This document shows positions 1 through 6,933 of a stretch of DNA of 11,018 nt, one piece after another. A program made the translations under genes and the position numbers. Positions within the stretch are counted from its first letter, which is position 1, and each line of letters begins with the position of its first letter. The stretch lies in assembly GCA_018302915.1 (NCBI GenBank), contig JAGVZB010000015.1, positions 1-11,018 on the forward strand. Reading direction: 5' to 3'. This stretch comes from Candidatus Woesearchaeota archaeon (lineage in GTDB: Archaea; Nanobdellota; Nanobdellia; SCGC-AAA011-G17; GW2011-AR20). Below the pieces are notes generated by a model that saw nothing but the letters and a program-made list of their open reading frames with translations, ran no database searches and was not told the DNA's origin.

Positions 1-1
1 T

Positions 2-154
2 AGAAAATTCAAGGCAGACAACAAGAAATCTTTAAAAGAGCATATTAAATTAACTTTAAATGATAATAAGCTTGAGATGTTTAAGGAAGATTTGGAAGCT
101 GTATGCAATGCAGACATATTTTTTGGCAGGGAGTTTAGGATTGAATTAAAATGA
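2..154 (+). CDS. C-terminal end of an unidentified protein (partial)
   Basis: An open frame enters from the left edge and ends at TGA 152-154, giving the last 50 residues of a protein. It is lysine-rich, with a strand-helix-strand look: a strand around HIKLTL, an acidic helix, then a strand ending FGREFRIELK. The stop overlaps the start of the release factor gene as ATGA (151-154), so the two are almost certainly in one operon and translationally coupled. I do not recognise the family firmly. The pattern loosely recalls the C-terminal appendix of a class I aminoacyl-tRNA synthetase such as IleRS, and synthetase genes do sit beside aRF1 in some archaea, but this is a guess. The coding call rests on the uninterrupted frame and the ATGA junction. 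Confidence 0.7.
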   Translation, partial: RKFKADNKKSLKEHIKLTLNDNKLEMFKEDLEAVCNADIFFGREFRIELK

Positions 155-1242
155 ACACCAAACAAAGAAAAAAATTATTGAGGTTTATAAGGGAACTTGA
201 TCAGTATAGAGGAAGACATACAGAATTAGTTTCTATTTATATTCCACAAGGCTATGACATAATAAAGATCATACAGCATGTCCAGCAGGAGCAGGGAACT
301 GCAAGCAATATCAAGGACAAGACTAACAGGAATAATGTCATAGATTCACTTGAAAAAATAGTGAGGCATTTGAGATTGTTTAAGAAAACACCTGAAAACG
401 GGCTTGCTGTTTTTGCAGGAAATATATCTGACAAGGAAAACAAGACAAACATACAAGTTTTTAGCATTGAGCCTCCTGAACCAATTCAATTGAGAACTTA
501 CCGATGCGATCAGACTTTTCTTTTGGATCCTTTAAAGGATATGATTGAGGAGAAGGATATTTATGGCTTGATTGTTATAGACAACAGAGAGGGCAATATT
601 GGAACATTAAAGGGAACCATGATCAAGGAAATTAAAAGATTAACATCCGATGTTCCTGGAAAGACAACCAAAGGCGGCTACAGCCAGCAGAGATATGCAA
701 GAATAAGGGAACTGGCTGCCAAGGATTTTCACAAGAAAATAGCTGAGGTTGCCAACAAGGAATTTTTAACAATGGAACATTTAAAAGGTGTTATAGTTGG
801 AGGACCCGGACCAACAAAGGAAACATTCCTTGATGGTGGTTATTTGAACAATGAAATCAAGAAGAAGATTTTGGGGGTCAAGGATTTAAGCTATACTGGG
901 GAATTTGGACTTAAAGAACTTGTTGAAAAAAGCAAGGATTTACTGGCAGAGCAGGCTTCTGTCAAGGAGAAGGAATTATTAGACAGGTTTTTCACTTTAT
1001 TGGCTAAAGATTCTAGGAAAGTTGTTTATGGAAAAGAGAAAACTTTGAAGGCCTTAGATATGAGTGCTGTTGAGATATTAATATTGAGCGATGATTTGGA
1101 TGATAATCTTGTAGAAGATTTAGAAATTAAAGCTGTTGATTATGGGACTGCTGTAGAAGTTGTTTCTTCTGAAACTGAAATGGGGAATCAATTAAAAGAG
1201 TTAGGAAGCATTGCTGGAATATTAAGGTTTGAGGTGTATTAA
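151..1242 (+). CDS. prf1: Archaeal peptide chain release factor 1 (aRF1) with altered catalytic motifs
   Basis: This is an eRF1/aRF1-family protein of 363 residues, which in this family reads stop codons in the ribosomal A site and triggers peptidyl-tRNA hydrolysis. Domain 1 (about 1-125) has the TASNIKS-like loop, here TASNIKD (N53-D56), and an intact YxCxxxF motif (Y117, C119, F123). Domain 2 has the catalytic loop at 171-181, but the invariant GGQ reads GGY (G175, G176, Y177), followed by a normal S-x-x-R context. Domain 3 ends with the family signature around 335-360 (VEVVSSETE...GILRF). It is shorter than the usual roughly 410-425 residues: only about 11 residues separate LSDDL (312-316) from the last conserved block, so the cysteine-bearing minidomain appears absent. 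The ATG overlaps the upstream stop. Family assignment is very firm. Whether it is catalytically a release factor is open because of the GGY. Confidence 0.93.
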   Translation: MNTKQRKKLLRFIRELDQYRGRHTELVSIYIPQGYDIIKIIQHVQQEQGTASNIKDKTNRNNVIDSLEKIVRHLRLFKKTPENGLAVFAGNISDKENKTNIQVFSIEPPEPIQLRTYRCDQTFLLDPLKDMIEEKDIYGLIVIDNREGNIGTLKGTMIKEIKRLTSDVPGKTTKGGYSQQRYARIRELAAKDFHKKIAEVANKEFLTMEHLKGVIVGGPGPTKETFLDGGYLNNEIKKKILGVKDLSYTGEFGLKELVEKSKDLLAEQASVKEKELLDRFFTLLAKDSRKVVYGKEKTLKALDMSAVEILILSDDLDDNLVEDLEIKAVDYGTAVEVVSSETEMGNQLKELGSIAGILRFEVY

Positions 1243-1243
1243 G

Positions 1244-1753
1244 ATGCAGGACATTAAAAACAAAATAGAGGCTGTTTTATTTACTATAGGAAGACATGTT
1301 GATTTAGATGAGTTATCACAATTAACTGGAATGGCTTCCAAGGGAAGTTTAAGCGATGCCATGAAATCATTGGTTGAGGATTATAAGAAAAAAGAAGGTT
1401 CTTTGGAAATAACAGAGGATAATGGAAAATTCAAATTAAACATAAAAAAAGATTATTTATACTTAACAACACAGTTATTAGATCAAACAGAATTTGACAA
1501 GCCAACTCAGGAGACTTTAGCATTGATTGCTTACAAACAGCCTGTTATGCAATCAGAGGTTATAAAGATAAGAGGCAACACAGCATATGATCATGTAAAA
1601 AAATTAAAGGAAATGGAATTTATTGGTTCAGAAAAATCAGGAAGAACAAGATTATTAAAAACAACACCCAAATTTTATGATTATTTTGATGTTGTCGGAG
1701 AGGAATTAAAACAAAAATTAGAAAATATTCAAAATGAAGAAAAAACCTCTTAA
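1244..1753 (+). CDS. scpB: Segregation and condensation protein B (ScpB)
   Basis: This 169-residue protein is ScpB, the kleisin-associated partner of the SMC-ScpA condensin complex that compacts and segregates the chromosome. It shows two winged-helix domains: the N-terminal one begins IEAVLFTIGRHVDLDEL, and the second carries the hallmark QETLALIAYKQPV, the conserved I(K)IRG and a GRTRLL wing. I chose ATG 1244, two bases after the prf1 stop (1240-1242), because a purine-rich GAGGTG (1231-1236) sits 7 bases upstream. An in-frame TTG at 1229 would add five residues and overlap prf1, but is less likely. The C-terminus overlaps the next gene by 20 bp. ScpA and SMC are not in the window. Length is slightly under the bacterial norm and nothing appears truncated. 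Confidence 0.93.
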   Translation: MQDIKNKIEAVLFTIGRHVDLDELSQLTGMASKGSLSDAMKSLVEDYKKKEGSLEITEDNGKFKLNIKKDYLYLTTQLLDQTEFDKPTQETLALIAYKQPVMQSEVIKIRGNTAYDHVKKLKEMEFIGSEKSGRTRLLKTTPKFYDYFDVVGEELKQKLENIQNEEKTS

Positions 1754-3161
1754 AATACTGGCAATAATATTTTTATTGAGTTTAATCTTTAATTTATACT
1801 TAAGTCTTTCCAGCCCTTACCTGAATAATGACAAGAGCTATTTTAATTTAAGAGTCATTGATCAGATAAAAAATACCGGATTGCCCCTCTTTTATGATGA
1901 ACTAAGTTATGGGGGAAGATACTTAATCGTACAACCTTTTTTTCATTATTTATTTATGATACTGTCATTCGTTCCATTTTATTTCAATATATTTCCGGCC
2001 TTGCTTGTAAGCTCTTTGGTTTTAATCAGTTATTTCATTGCAAGAGAAATAACAAATGATGAAAATTCATCTTTGATTACAGCTTTGCTTGCAGGTTTTG
2101 TTCCAATATATTCTAAAACTTTGATAAATCAATTCACCATATACACATTGGTCCTGCCGTTGATTGCTTTTATGATCCTTTGCTTCATTAAATTAGAGGA
2201 AAAGAAATATTTTGTTTTCTTCATTATTGGGGGAATTATACTATCTTTGACTCATTCGTCCTCATTCCTGCTTTTGTTCATATTTTTGTTCTATATTTTA
2301 CTGGTTAATGTGGAGAACATAAAATTAATCAAGCTGAAAAAAGAAACCTTGCTGTTCATGTTTTTTTTGATATTCATGATAAACATCCTTTTTTTCAGGA
2401 AGGCTTTTTTCCAGTATGGCCTTGATGTTGTTTATGGAAACAATCCTTTGTTTAATACCATTAACATATTTCAAAGCTTTTATCTTTTAGGGGTCATACC
2501 CTTATTCTTAGGGATAATTGGATTATACCAAGGATTTTTCGGACCAAAGAAAGAGCAAATCACATTAATCTATTCAATCATACTCGGGATTTTATTCTTG
2601 TTTTTAATTAGGCTGATTGATATAAAAATAGGATTATTATTCTTGAGCTTTGGACTGGTCATTGCTTCAAGCCTGGCCATAAAAAATTTCTTTGTTTACC
2701 TTGATAAAACCAAATTCAGCAATTCAAGGAGATTAGCAATCCTTGTTTTCATTATCTTTTTCATTGGACTGTCATTTCTGCCCACTTATTTTAATTACAA
2801 GGAAGAATTCACCGATTTGAATGATTTTGAATGGCTAAAGAACAATGTCGATGAAAATTCAGTGATATTAACCCCGTTGGAATATGGGCATCTGGTACCT
2901 TATTTTTCTGACAGGAGTAATGTAATTGACAGCAATTTTTTACTGGCTCCTGATCCAATTCAAAGATATCATGACATTAATTTAATTTATTCAGGATGGT
3001 CTTACAACAAGGCAATAGAATTATTAAAAGATTATAGTGTTGATTATATTTATATAAGCAAGGATGTTAAAAATATTTATAACATAGATGATTTACCTTA
3101 TTTAGAAAATGAAGAATGCATTAGAAGGATTAAGGAAAGCATATATCAGTTTGTTTGCTAG
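1734..3161 (+). CDS. Multi-pass membrane protein, divergent STT3/AglB-like GT-C glycosyltransferase (paralog 1)
   Basis: This 475-residue protein has a lysine-rich N-terminus, a first TM helix at about 8-26, roughly ten more hydrophobic segments to about 350, and a short soluble C-terminal tail. Its layout matches the oligosaccharyltransferase STT3/AglB family. The first external loop has D33 in NDKSYFNLR, like the STT3 D-x-Y-F-N-x-R segment, followed by YGGR (59-62) where STT3 has its PLGR-type element. After the TM region, LEYGH (382-386) followed by a conserved DR..VID corresponds to STT3's WWDYG...R..D block. Both tryptophans are lost, and the second acidic DxD/DxE loop is not visible. 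The protein is also far shorter than AglB (usually 600 or more). It is probably a GT-C transferase or an OST derivative; oligosaccharyl transfer is not assured. It overlaps scpB by 20 bp and the next gene by 53 bp, and the next gene is its paralog. Confidence 0.72.
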   Translation: MKKKPLKILAIIFLLSLIFNLYLSLSSPYLNNDKSYFNLRVIDQIKNTGLPLFYDELSYGGRYLIVQPFFHYLFMILSFVPFYFNIFPALLVSSLVLISYFIAREITNDENSSLITALLAGFVPIYSKTLINQFTIYTLVLPLIAFMILCFIKLEEKKYFVFFIIGGIILSLTHSSSFLLLFIFLFYILLVNVENIKLIKLKKETLLFMFFLIFMINILFFRKAFFQYGLDVVYGNNPLFNTINIFQSFYLLGVIPLFLGIIGLYQGFFGPKKEQITLIYSIILGILFLFLIRLIDIKIGLLFLSFGLVIASSLAIKNFFVYLDKTKFSNSRRLAILVFIIFFIGLSFLPTYFNYKEEFTDLNDFEWLKNNVDENSVILTPLEYGHLVPYFSDRSNVIDSNFLLAPDPIQRYHDINLIYSGWSYNKAIELLKDYSVDYIYISKDVKNIYNIDDLPYLENEECIRRIKESIYQFVC

Positions 3162-4548
3162 CCCTTATGCTATTTTTTCAGTCGGCCTTGTAATTCTGAT
3201 ATTGCCTTATTTTTTCAGGGGTTTTGCATTGCATGGCCAGGAAAGCTATTTTTTCAAAAGGATTTCAGAATTCATACTTGAGAATAACATTCCTGATTAT
3301 GACTTTCTGAGCTTTGGAGGCAGAGCTTTCTTTTATAGCATGGGAGCTCCCTTGTCCTTGGTCATTGCCAATTTATTATTCAAGATCAACATAACAAACC
3401 TGTTAGTATTTACACCAACAATATTTGGATTTCTGTCTTTGGCATTCTTTTACCTCATATTAAGGCATTTTAATGTAAAAAAAAATACGCTAAGCTTTGC
3501 CTGCTATATGCTTGTATTAAGCCCGCCTTTCTTATATTCCTTTACTCACTTTACATCATTTACAATCCCTTTATTCCTTAATCTTTTAGGGTTTTACTTC
3601 ATCATCAATGAAAAGAAGAAAATTAATCATATTGCAGTAGCTGTTTATTTTTTACTGACATTTTTTGATGCTGTTCACATATTGTTTGGACTGCTCCTGT
3701 CATTATTTTATTTTTATAAAACAAAAAATCTGAAAAGGTTCATTCCGTATTCTTTTGTCTTGTTGTTTGCAATGTACCTGAATAATCATTTCATGAAATA
3801 CGGGCTGGATATAACAAATCACAGGTTCTATGAATATTTTTTTACCTTCGGAGGTGTTTACGGGCTTAGCATTTTCCTGCTGTTCCTTTCTTTTTTTGGA
3901 TTAATTTGGTTGTGGAAAAGAAAATACAACAATCTTATTTATTACATATTCTTGATATCAAGCCTGGTTATTTTATTATTGAACATAAAATATCTTGTAT
4001 ATTTCAACATGGCACTATGCATTCTTGGGGCTTATGGCCTGAAATACATATACAAATTTAGGTGGAGCTCCACCATCATAAGAAATTTAACTGTCATGTT
4101 ATTGATAGGAGGAATACTTTTTTCTGGAGTTTCTTTCTTGATTGAGAATTTCAAGCAGGATCCAAGTGATGAACTTAATGATACTCTGGATTACCTTGAG
4201 AAAAAAACCAGCCCAAGAGATGTCATATTGACGCATGAAAAATATGGGATGTACATAAACTCGATATCCAAAAGAAAAAATTTTGTGGATTTCAACAAAG
4301 TTTATGCTCCCGGATCAAAATTAAGATTCTTTTACATGGAAAAGGTGTTTCATTCAAGAAGATTGGATGAGCTGCTGAACTTAGTCAGAAATAACAGAGT
4401 GTCTTATATATTAATAACACCCGAGATGAAGAATGGACTGGTATGGAACAAGGATAATGAAGGCTTGCTTTATGTAATTAAAAAGAATCCTGATTATTTT
4501 AATCTGGTTTATGACAAAGACGGCTATGAAATATGGAGAATCTTATGA
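3109..4548 (+). CDS. Multi-pass membrane protein, divergent STT3/AglB-like GT-C family (paralog 2)
   Basis: This 479-residue protein is a tandem paralog of the preceding gene, with the same order of landmarks. The ESYFFKR loop (45-51) aligns with DKSYFNLR of the neighbour, SFGGR (68-72) with SYGGR, about ten TM segments follow, and EKYG (377-380) plus KR..FVD aligns with LEYG plus DR..VID. The acidic residue expected first in the external loop is Gln44/Glu45 here, and the WWDYG position reads HEKYG, so this copy is even further from a canonical oligosaccharyltransferase. Its C-terminus keeps the YDKDGYEIWRIL ending typical of the family, which paralog 1 lacks. The ATG at 3109 lies 53 bp inside paralog 1; an in-frame TTG at 3151 is an alternative start. 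The end overlaps the GT2 gene by ATGA. The two could act as a pair, but that is inference. Confidence 0.68.
   Translation: MKNALEGLRKAYISLFASPYAIFSVGLVILILPYFFRGFALHGQESYFFKRISEFILENNIPDYDFLSFGGRAFFYSMGAPLSLVIANLLFKINITNLLVFTPTIFGFLSLAFFYLILRHFNVKKNTLSFACYMLVLSPPFLYSFTHFTSFTIPLFLNLLGFYFIINEKKKINHIAVAVYFLLTFFDAVHILFGLLLSLFYFYKTKNLKRFIPYSFVLLFAMYLNNHFMKYGLDITNHRFYEYFFTFGGVYGLSIFLLFLSFFGLIWLWKRKYNNLIYYIFLISSLVILLLNIKYLVYFNMALCILGAYGLKYIYKFRWSSTIIRNLTVMLLIGGILFSGVSFLIENFKQDPSDELNDTLDYLEKKTSPRDVILTHEKYGMYINSISKRKNFVDFNKVYAPGSKLRFFYMEKVFHSRRLDELLNLVRNNRVSYILITPEMKNGLVWNKDNEGLLYVIKKNPDYFNLVYDKDGYEIWRIL
4535..4538 (+). promoter_or_regulatory. Shine-Dalgarno site for the GT2 gene
   Basis: GGAG lies six bases upstream of ATG 4545, inside the 3' end of the preceding gene. 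Its spacing favours start 4545 over ATG 4533, which itself overlaps this motif. Confidence 0.5.
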
Positions 4549-5780
4549 CATATTCAGCATTTACATATTATTTTTTGTGGATTGTTTCTTTCATAGGTTT
4601 GTTTCTCGGGGTCTTTTGGATTAATCTGTTGTTTGTCAAGGAGAGCAAGAAGATTAAAATGAAAAAGTTACCCATTGTTTCTGTGATAGTTCCAGCATAC
4701 AACGAGGAAAAAACAATTTCAAGAACTATCAGCAGCTTATTAGGGTTAAACTATCCGAGAGGTAAACTTGAAGTAATAGTAGTTGATGATGGAAGCACTG
4801 ACAATACTGTTGGCATTGTTAAAAAATTCAGGAATGTTAAATTAATCTTCAACAAGCATAGAGGTGTGGGGAAAGCATCTGCAGTAAATGCAGGGCTTAA
4901 AATTGCCAAAGGAGAATTTCTTGGAGTATTGGATGCAGATTCTGAGGCAGGCAGGAATTCCTTGATAAATGCCCTTGAATATTTTTCAAGCAATAAAGTG
5001 GGATGTATCATAACACCAATAAAAGTTGTAGAGACAAAAAATCTGTATACACGGCTTCAAAGGATAGAATATGCCTTTACAGGAATGATAAGGGAGCTCA
5101 TGTCAAGGATAAGCACATTGTATAACAGCCATGGTGTTCTCAGCATCTTCAGGACAAACCTAATAAGAAAGTTAGGAGGCTTTGATGAAAATAACCTGAC
5201 TGAAGACCTTGAAATAGCAATGAGGTTAAGGACAGAAGGATATGACATAAGAATGGCCCATACTGCCCTGACTTATACGAGGGTTCCATCAACTTTAAGG
5301 AATTTATGGGAGCAAAGAATAAGATGGTCAAGAGGATTTATCCATAACGTCCTGAAATACAAGCATGTCCTTTTCAACAAGAAATACGGGCTTTATGGAA
5401 TGTTCCAGCTTCCATTAAATGTTTTCAGCATAATCCTTCTCTTGTTGATATTTGTTCTTTTTTCGTATGAAATTGCAAGAAAAATATACAACTGGATAAT
5501 AAAAATTATAATCCTGAAACTTGACATATTTTCCATAGGGGAATTGCCCTCATTAAAATATTTGCTTCTGGGGATTGATATAAAATACTTCTTTCCGATA
5601 ATAGTTGTTATTCTGATAAACCTCTTTTTATTGTACAAAGCCCATAAGATAATAAGGGAAAAAACAAGATTTTTCAGCTTGACACTTTTAGCATATTTTA
5701 TATTATTTCCCATATTCACCATGATTAACTGGGCAATAGCATTTGTTCAGGAAGTATTTCAAATAAGAAAAAAATGGTAA
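4545..5780 (+). CDS. Membrane-bound family 2 glycosyltransferase, processive (cellulose/hyaluronan synthase-like) type
   Basis: This 411-residue GT2 enzyme would transfer sugars from a nucleotide-sugar at the cytoplasmic face of the membrane. One TM helix (about 8-30) precedes the GT-A catalytic domain. The domain begins VSVIVPAYNEE and carries all the expected motifs: DDGS (D81, D82), DAD (130-132, metal binding), TED (219-221, catalytic base) and QRIRW (257-261). The last motif is the QxxRW of processive synthases such as cellulose, chitin, hyaluronan and poly-GlcNAc synthases. Three or so TM helices follow from about 285 to 400. I start at ATG 4545, which overlaps the upstream TGA (4545-4548) and has GGAG six bases upstream; ATG 4533 would add four residues. 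Substrate and product cannot be read from sequence. Placement after two GT-C-like genes suggests surface polysaccharide or lipid-linked glycan synthesis. Confidence 0.88.
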   Translation: MTYSAFTYYFLWIVSFIGLFLGVFWINLLFVKESKKIKMKKLPIVSVIVPAYNEEKTISRTISSLLGLNYPRGKLEVIVVDDGSTDNTVGIVKKFRNVKLIFNKHRGVGKASAVNAGLKIAKGEFLGVLDADSEAGRNSLINALEYFSSNKVGCIITPIKVVETKNLYTRLQRIEYAFTGMIRELMSRISTLYNSHGVLSIFRTNLIRKLGGFDENNLTEDLEIAMRLRTEGYDIRMAHTALTYTRVPSTLRNLWEQRIRWSRGFIHNVLKYKHVLFNKKYGLYGMFQLPLNVFSIILLLLIFVLFSYEIARKIYNWIIKIIILKLDIFSIGELPSLKYLLLGIDIKYFFPIIVVILINLFLLYKAHKIIREKTRFFSLTLLAYFILFPIFTMINWAIAFVQEVFQIRKKW

Positions 5781-6412
5781 AGAAAAGAAATCTTGCAAGG
5801 GCTTTTTTTGTAAGCGCAATTATAGCTGTGCTGATATTTTCACTGGGCTTGTTCGTAGGGTATGGGCTGGATATATTAAGGGTGAAGGATGTTTCAACTT
5901 CGCTAAAGGATGTGGAGCTTGAAACACTTAATTATATAACAAGCCAGGAATTTGTGGAGGTTTTCGGAGGGGATAACTGTGAACTGTTAAGTTCAAGAAT
6001 GTCTTTGCTGTCTCCGCAGATTTTTGAGATAGGCCAGACCCTTGTCAAGTTCGAGGAGAAAAACATTTTCAGCGGTGATGAATATAAATACTTAAAAGGG
6101 AAATATTTTTTGCTTGAGATAAGAGCTTATGTTTTGTTCACAAGACTGAAAAATGAATGCAGCCGTGATTATGATTTAATACTTTATTTTTATGACCAGC
6201 ATGACGAGGATTCAAAGAGACAGGGAGAGGTCCTGGACAAACTGGTTGAAATTGACAAAGCAAATGTATTTTCATTTGACAGGAATTTTGAAATCATAAA
6301 TTTTTTAACTGACAAGTATGAAATCAAGGAATCCCCAACCATAATTGTCAATGAGAAGAAAAAGTTTGAAGGTCTGACTTTCTTGGGGGAGTTAAGGGAA
6401 TCCTTAAATTAA
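5774..6412 (+). CDS. Membrane-anchored protein with a thioredoxin-fold-like C-terminal domain lacking CxxC
   Basis: This 212-residue protein has a basic N-terminus (KKRN), one TM helix at about 10-32, an alpha-helical central region (about 35-130), and a C-terminal domain (about 135-212) that reads like a thioredoxin fold. The domain starts with a strand LILYFY, followed where CxxC would be by D141-Q-H-D-E-D-S-K. A helix, a strand (NVFSFD) and a likely cis-proline loop ESPTIIV (P188) come next. The active-site cysteines are missing; the only cysteines seen lie in the central region (DNCELL and NECSR), so ordinary dithiol oxidoreductase chemistry is unlikely. By the positive-inside rule the domain should be extracytoplasmic. 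The ATG overlaps the GT2 stop by 7 bp, so it is the last gene of the operon. The fold assignment is by eye; a scaffold or chaperone role is speculation. Confidence 0.65.
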   Translation: MVKKRNLARAFFVSAIIAVLIFSLGLFVGYGLDILRVKDVSTSLKDVELETLNYITSQEFVEVFGGDNCELLSSRMSLLSPQIFEIGQTLVKFEEKNIFSGDEYKYLKGKYFLLEIRAYVLFTRLKNECSRDYDLILYFYDQHDEDSKRQGEVLDKLVEIDKANVFSFDRNFEIINFLTDKYEIKESPTIIVNEKKKFEGLTFLGELRESLN

Positions 6413-6419
6413 CAAAAGC

Positions 6420-6428
6420 TATTTAAAT
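6420..6428 (+). promoter_or_regulatory. TATA box for the aMBF1 gene
   Basis: TATTTAAAT is preceded by a purine-rich AAAAGC that could serve as BRE. Its centre is about 26 bp upstream of ATG 6450, so transcription would begin at or next to the start codon, giving a leaderless mRNA. No Shine-Dalgarno sequence is present. Confidence 0.55.
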
Positions 6429-6449
6429 TTTTTATACCTATTCCTTTTT

Positions 6450-6908
6450 ATGGGCAGCTGTGAGATATGCGGGAAAAGATTTGACAATCTCAACAAAGCA
6501 GTGGTTGAGGGCGTGATGATTGATGTATGCAGCGGATGCTCCAAATTTGGCAAAGTTATTGCCATAAGAAAGCCATTGATAGAACCAGAGAGGTTTATAC
6601 AGGTAAAAGCCAAGGAAGATATAGAAGACATAGTGAATAATTATCATGAAATAATAAGAAAAGCAAGAGAAAGGAAGGGGCTTAAACAGGAAGAATTAGC
6701 AAAGAACGTTGCTGAAAAGGAGTCTGTCATCCACAAGATTGAAACTGGGAGCTTAAGACCTTCATTCATTGTTGCGAGAAAATTGGAGCAGTTTTTGGGA
6801 GTTAAATTAATTGAAACCATTGAAGAGAAAAAAGATGTTAATTTAAACCTGAAAGACAACAGCCTGACTATTGGCGACATTTTGAAAATTAAACATAGAA
6901 AGGTTTAA
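6450..6908 (+). CDS. Archaeal multiprotein bridging factor 1 (aMBF1), zinc ribbon plus HTH
   Basis: This 152-residue protein is the archaeal homologue of the eukaryotic coactivator MBF1. The N-terminal zinc ribbon has C4-x2-C7 and C27-x2-C30, with the family-typical VDVC-like segment (here IDVCSGC) and KFGK just after. A linker leads to a Cro/Xre-type helix-turn-helix at about 63-120 (ARERKGLKQEELAKN, then IHKIETG and KLEQFLGVKL). The C-terminal tail ends LTIGDILKIKHRKV, a typical aMBF1 ending. In archaea aMBF1 associates with ribosomes and possibly the transcription machinery; its exact role remains debated. It has its own promoter and sits just before rpoL, whose TATA box overlaps the aMBF1 stop codon. 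Length and motifs are normal. Confidence 0.93.
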   Translation: MGSCEICGKRFDNLNKAVVEGVMIDVCSGCSKFGKVIAIRKPLIEPERFIQVKAKEDIEDIVNNYHEIIRKARERKGLKQEELAKNVAEKESVIHKIETGSLRPSFIVARKLEQFLGVKLIETIEEKKDVNLNLKDNSLTIGDILKIKHRKV

Positions 6909-6910
6909 AA
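6903..6910 (+). promoter_or_regulatory. TATA box for rpoL, overlapping the aMBF1 stop codon
   Basis: GTTTAAAA lies about 27 bp upstream of ATG 6934, with a GAAAG purine element in front (6898-6902). The TAA stop of the preceding gene (6906-6908) lies within the box. The position implies a leaderless rpoL transcript. Confidence 0.5.
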
Positions 6911-6933
6911 GCAAAGTATTTTCTAATGGAATT

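Noticed and set aside
1229..1243. Longer ScpB start at TTG 1229
   Set aside because: It would overlap prf1 and use a weaker start codon, and it removes the purine-rich GAGGTG that is well placed for ATG 1244.
4533..4544. GT2 start at ATG 4533
   Set aside because: ATG 4545 has a stop-start ATGA overlap and GGAG at six bases, and the four extra residues add nothing family-like.
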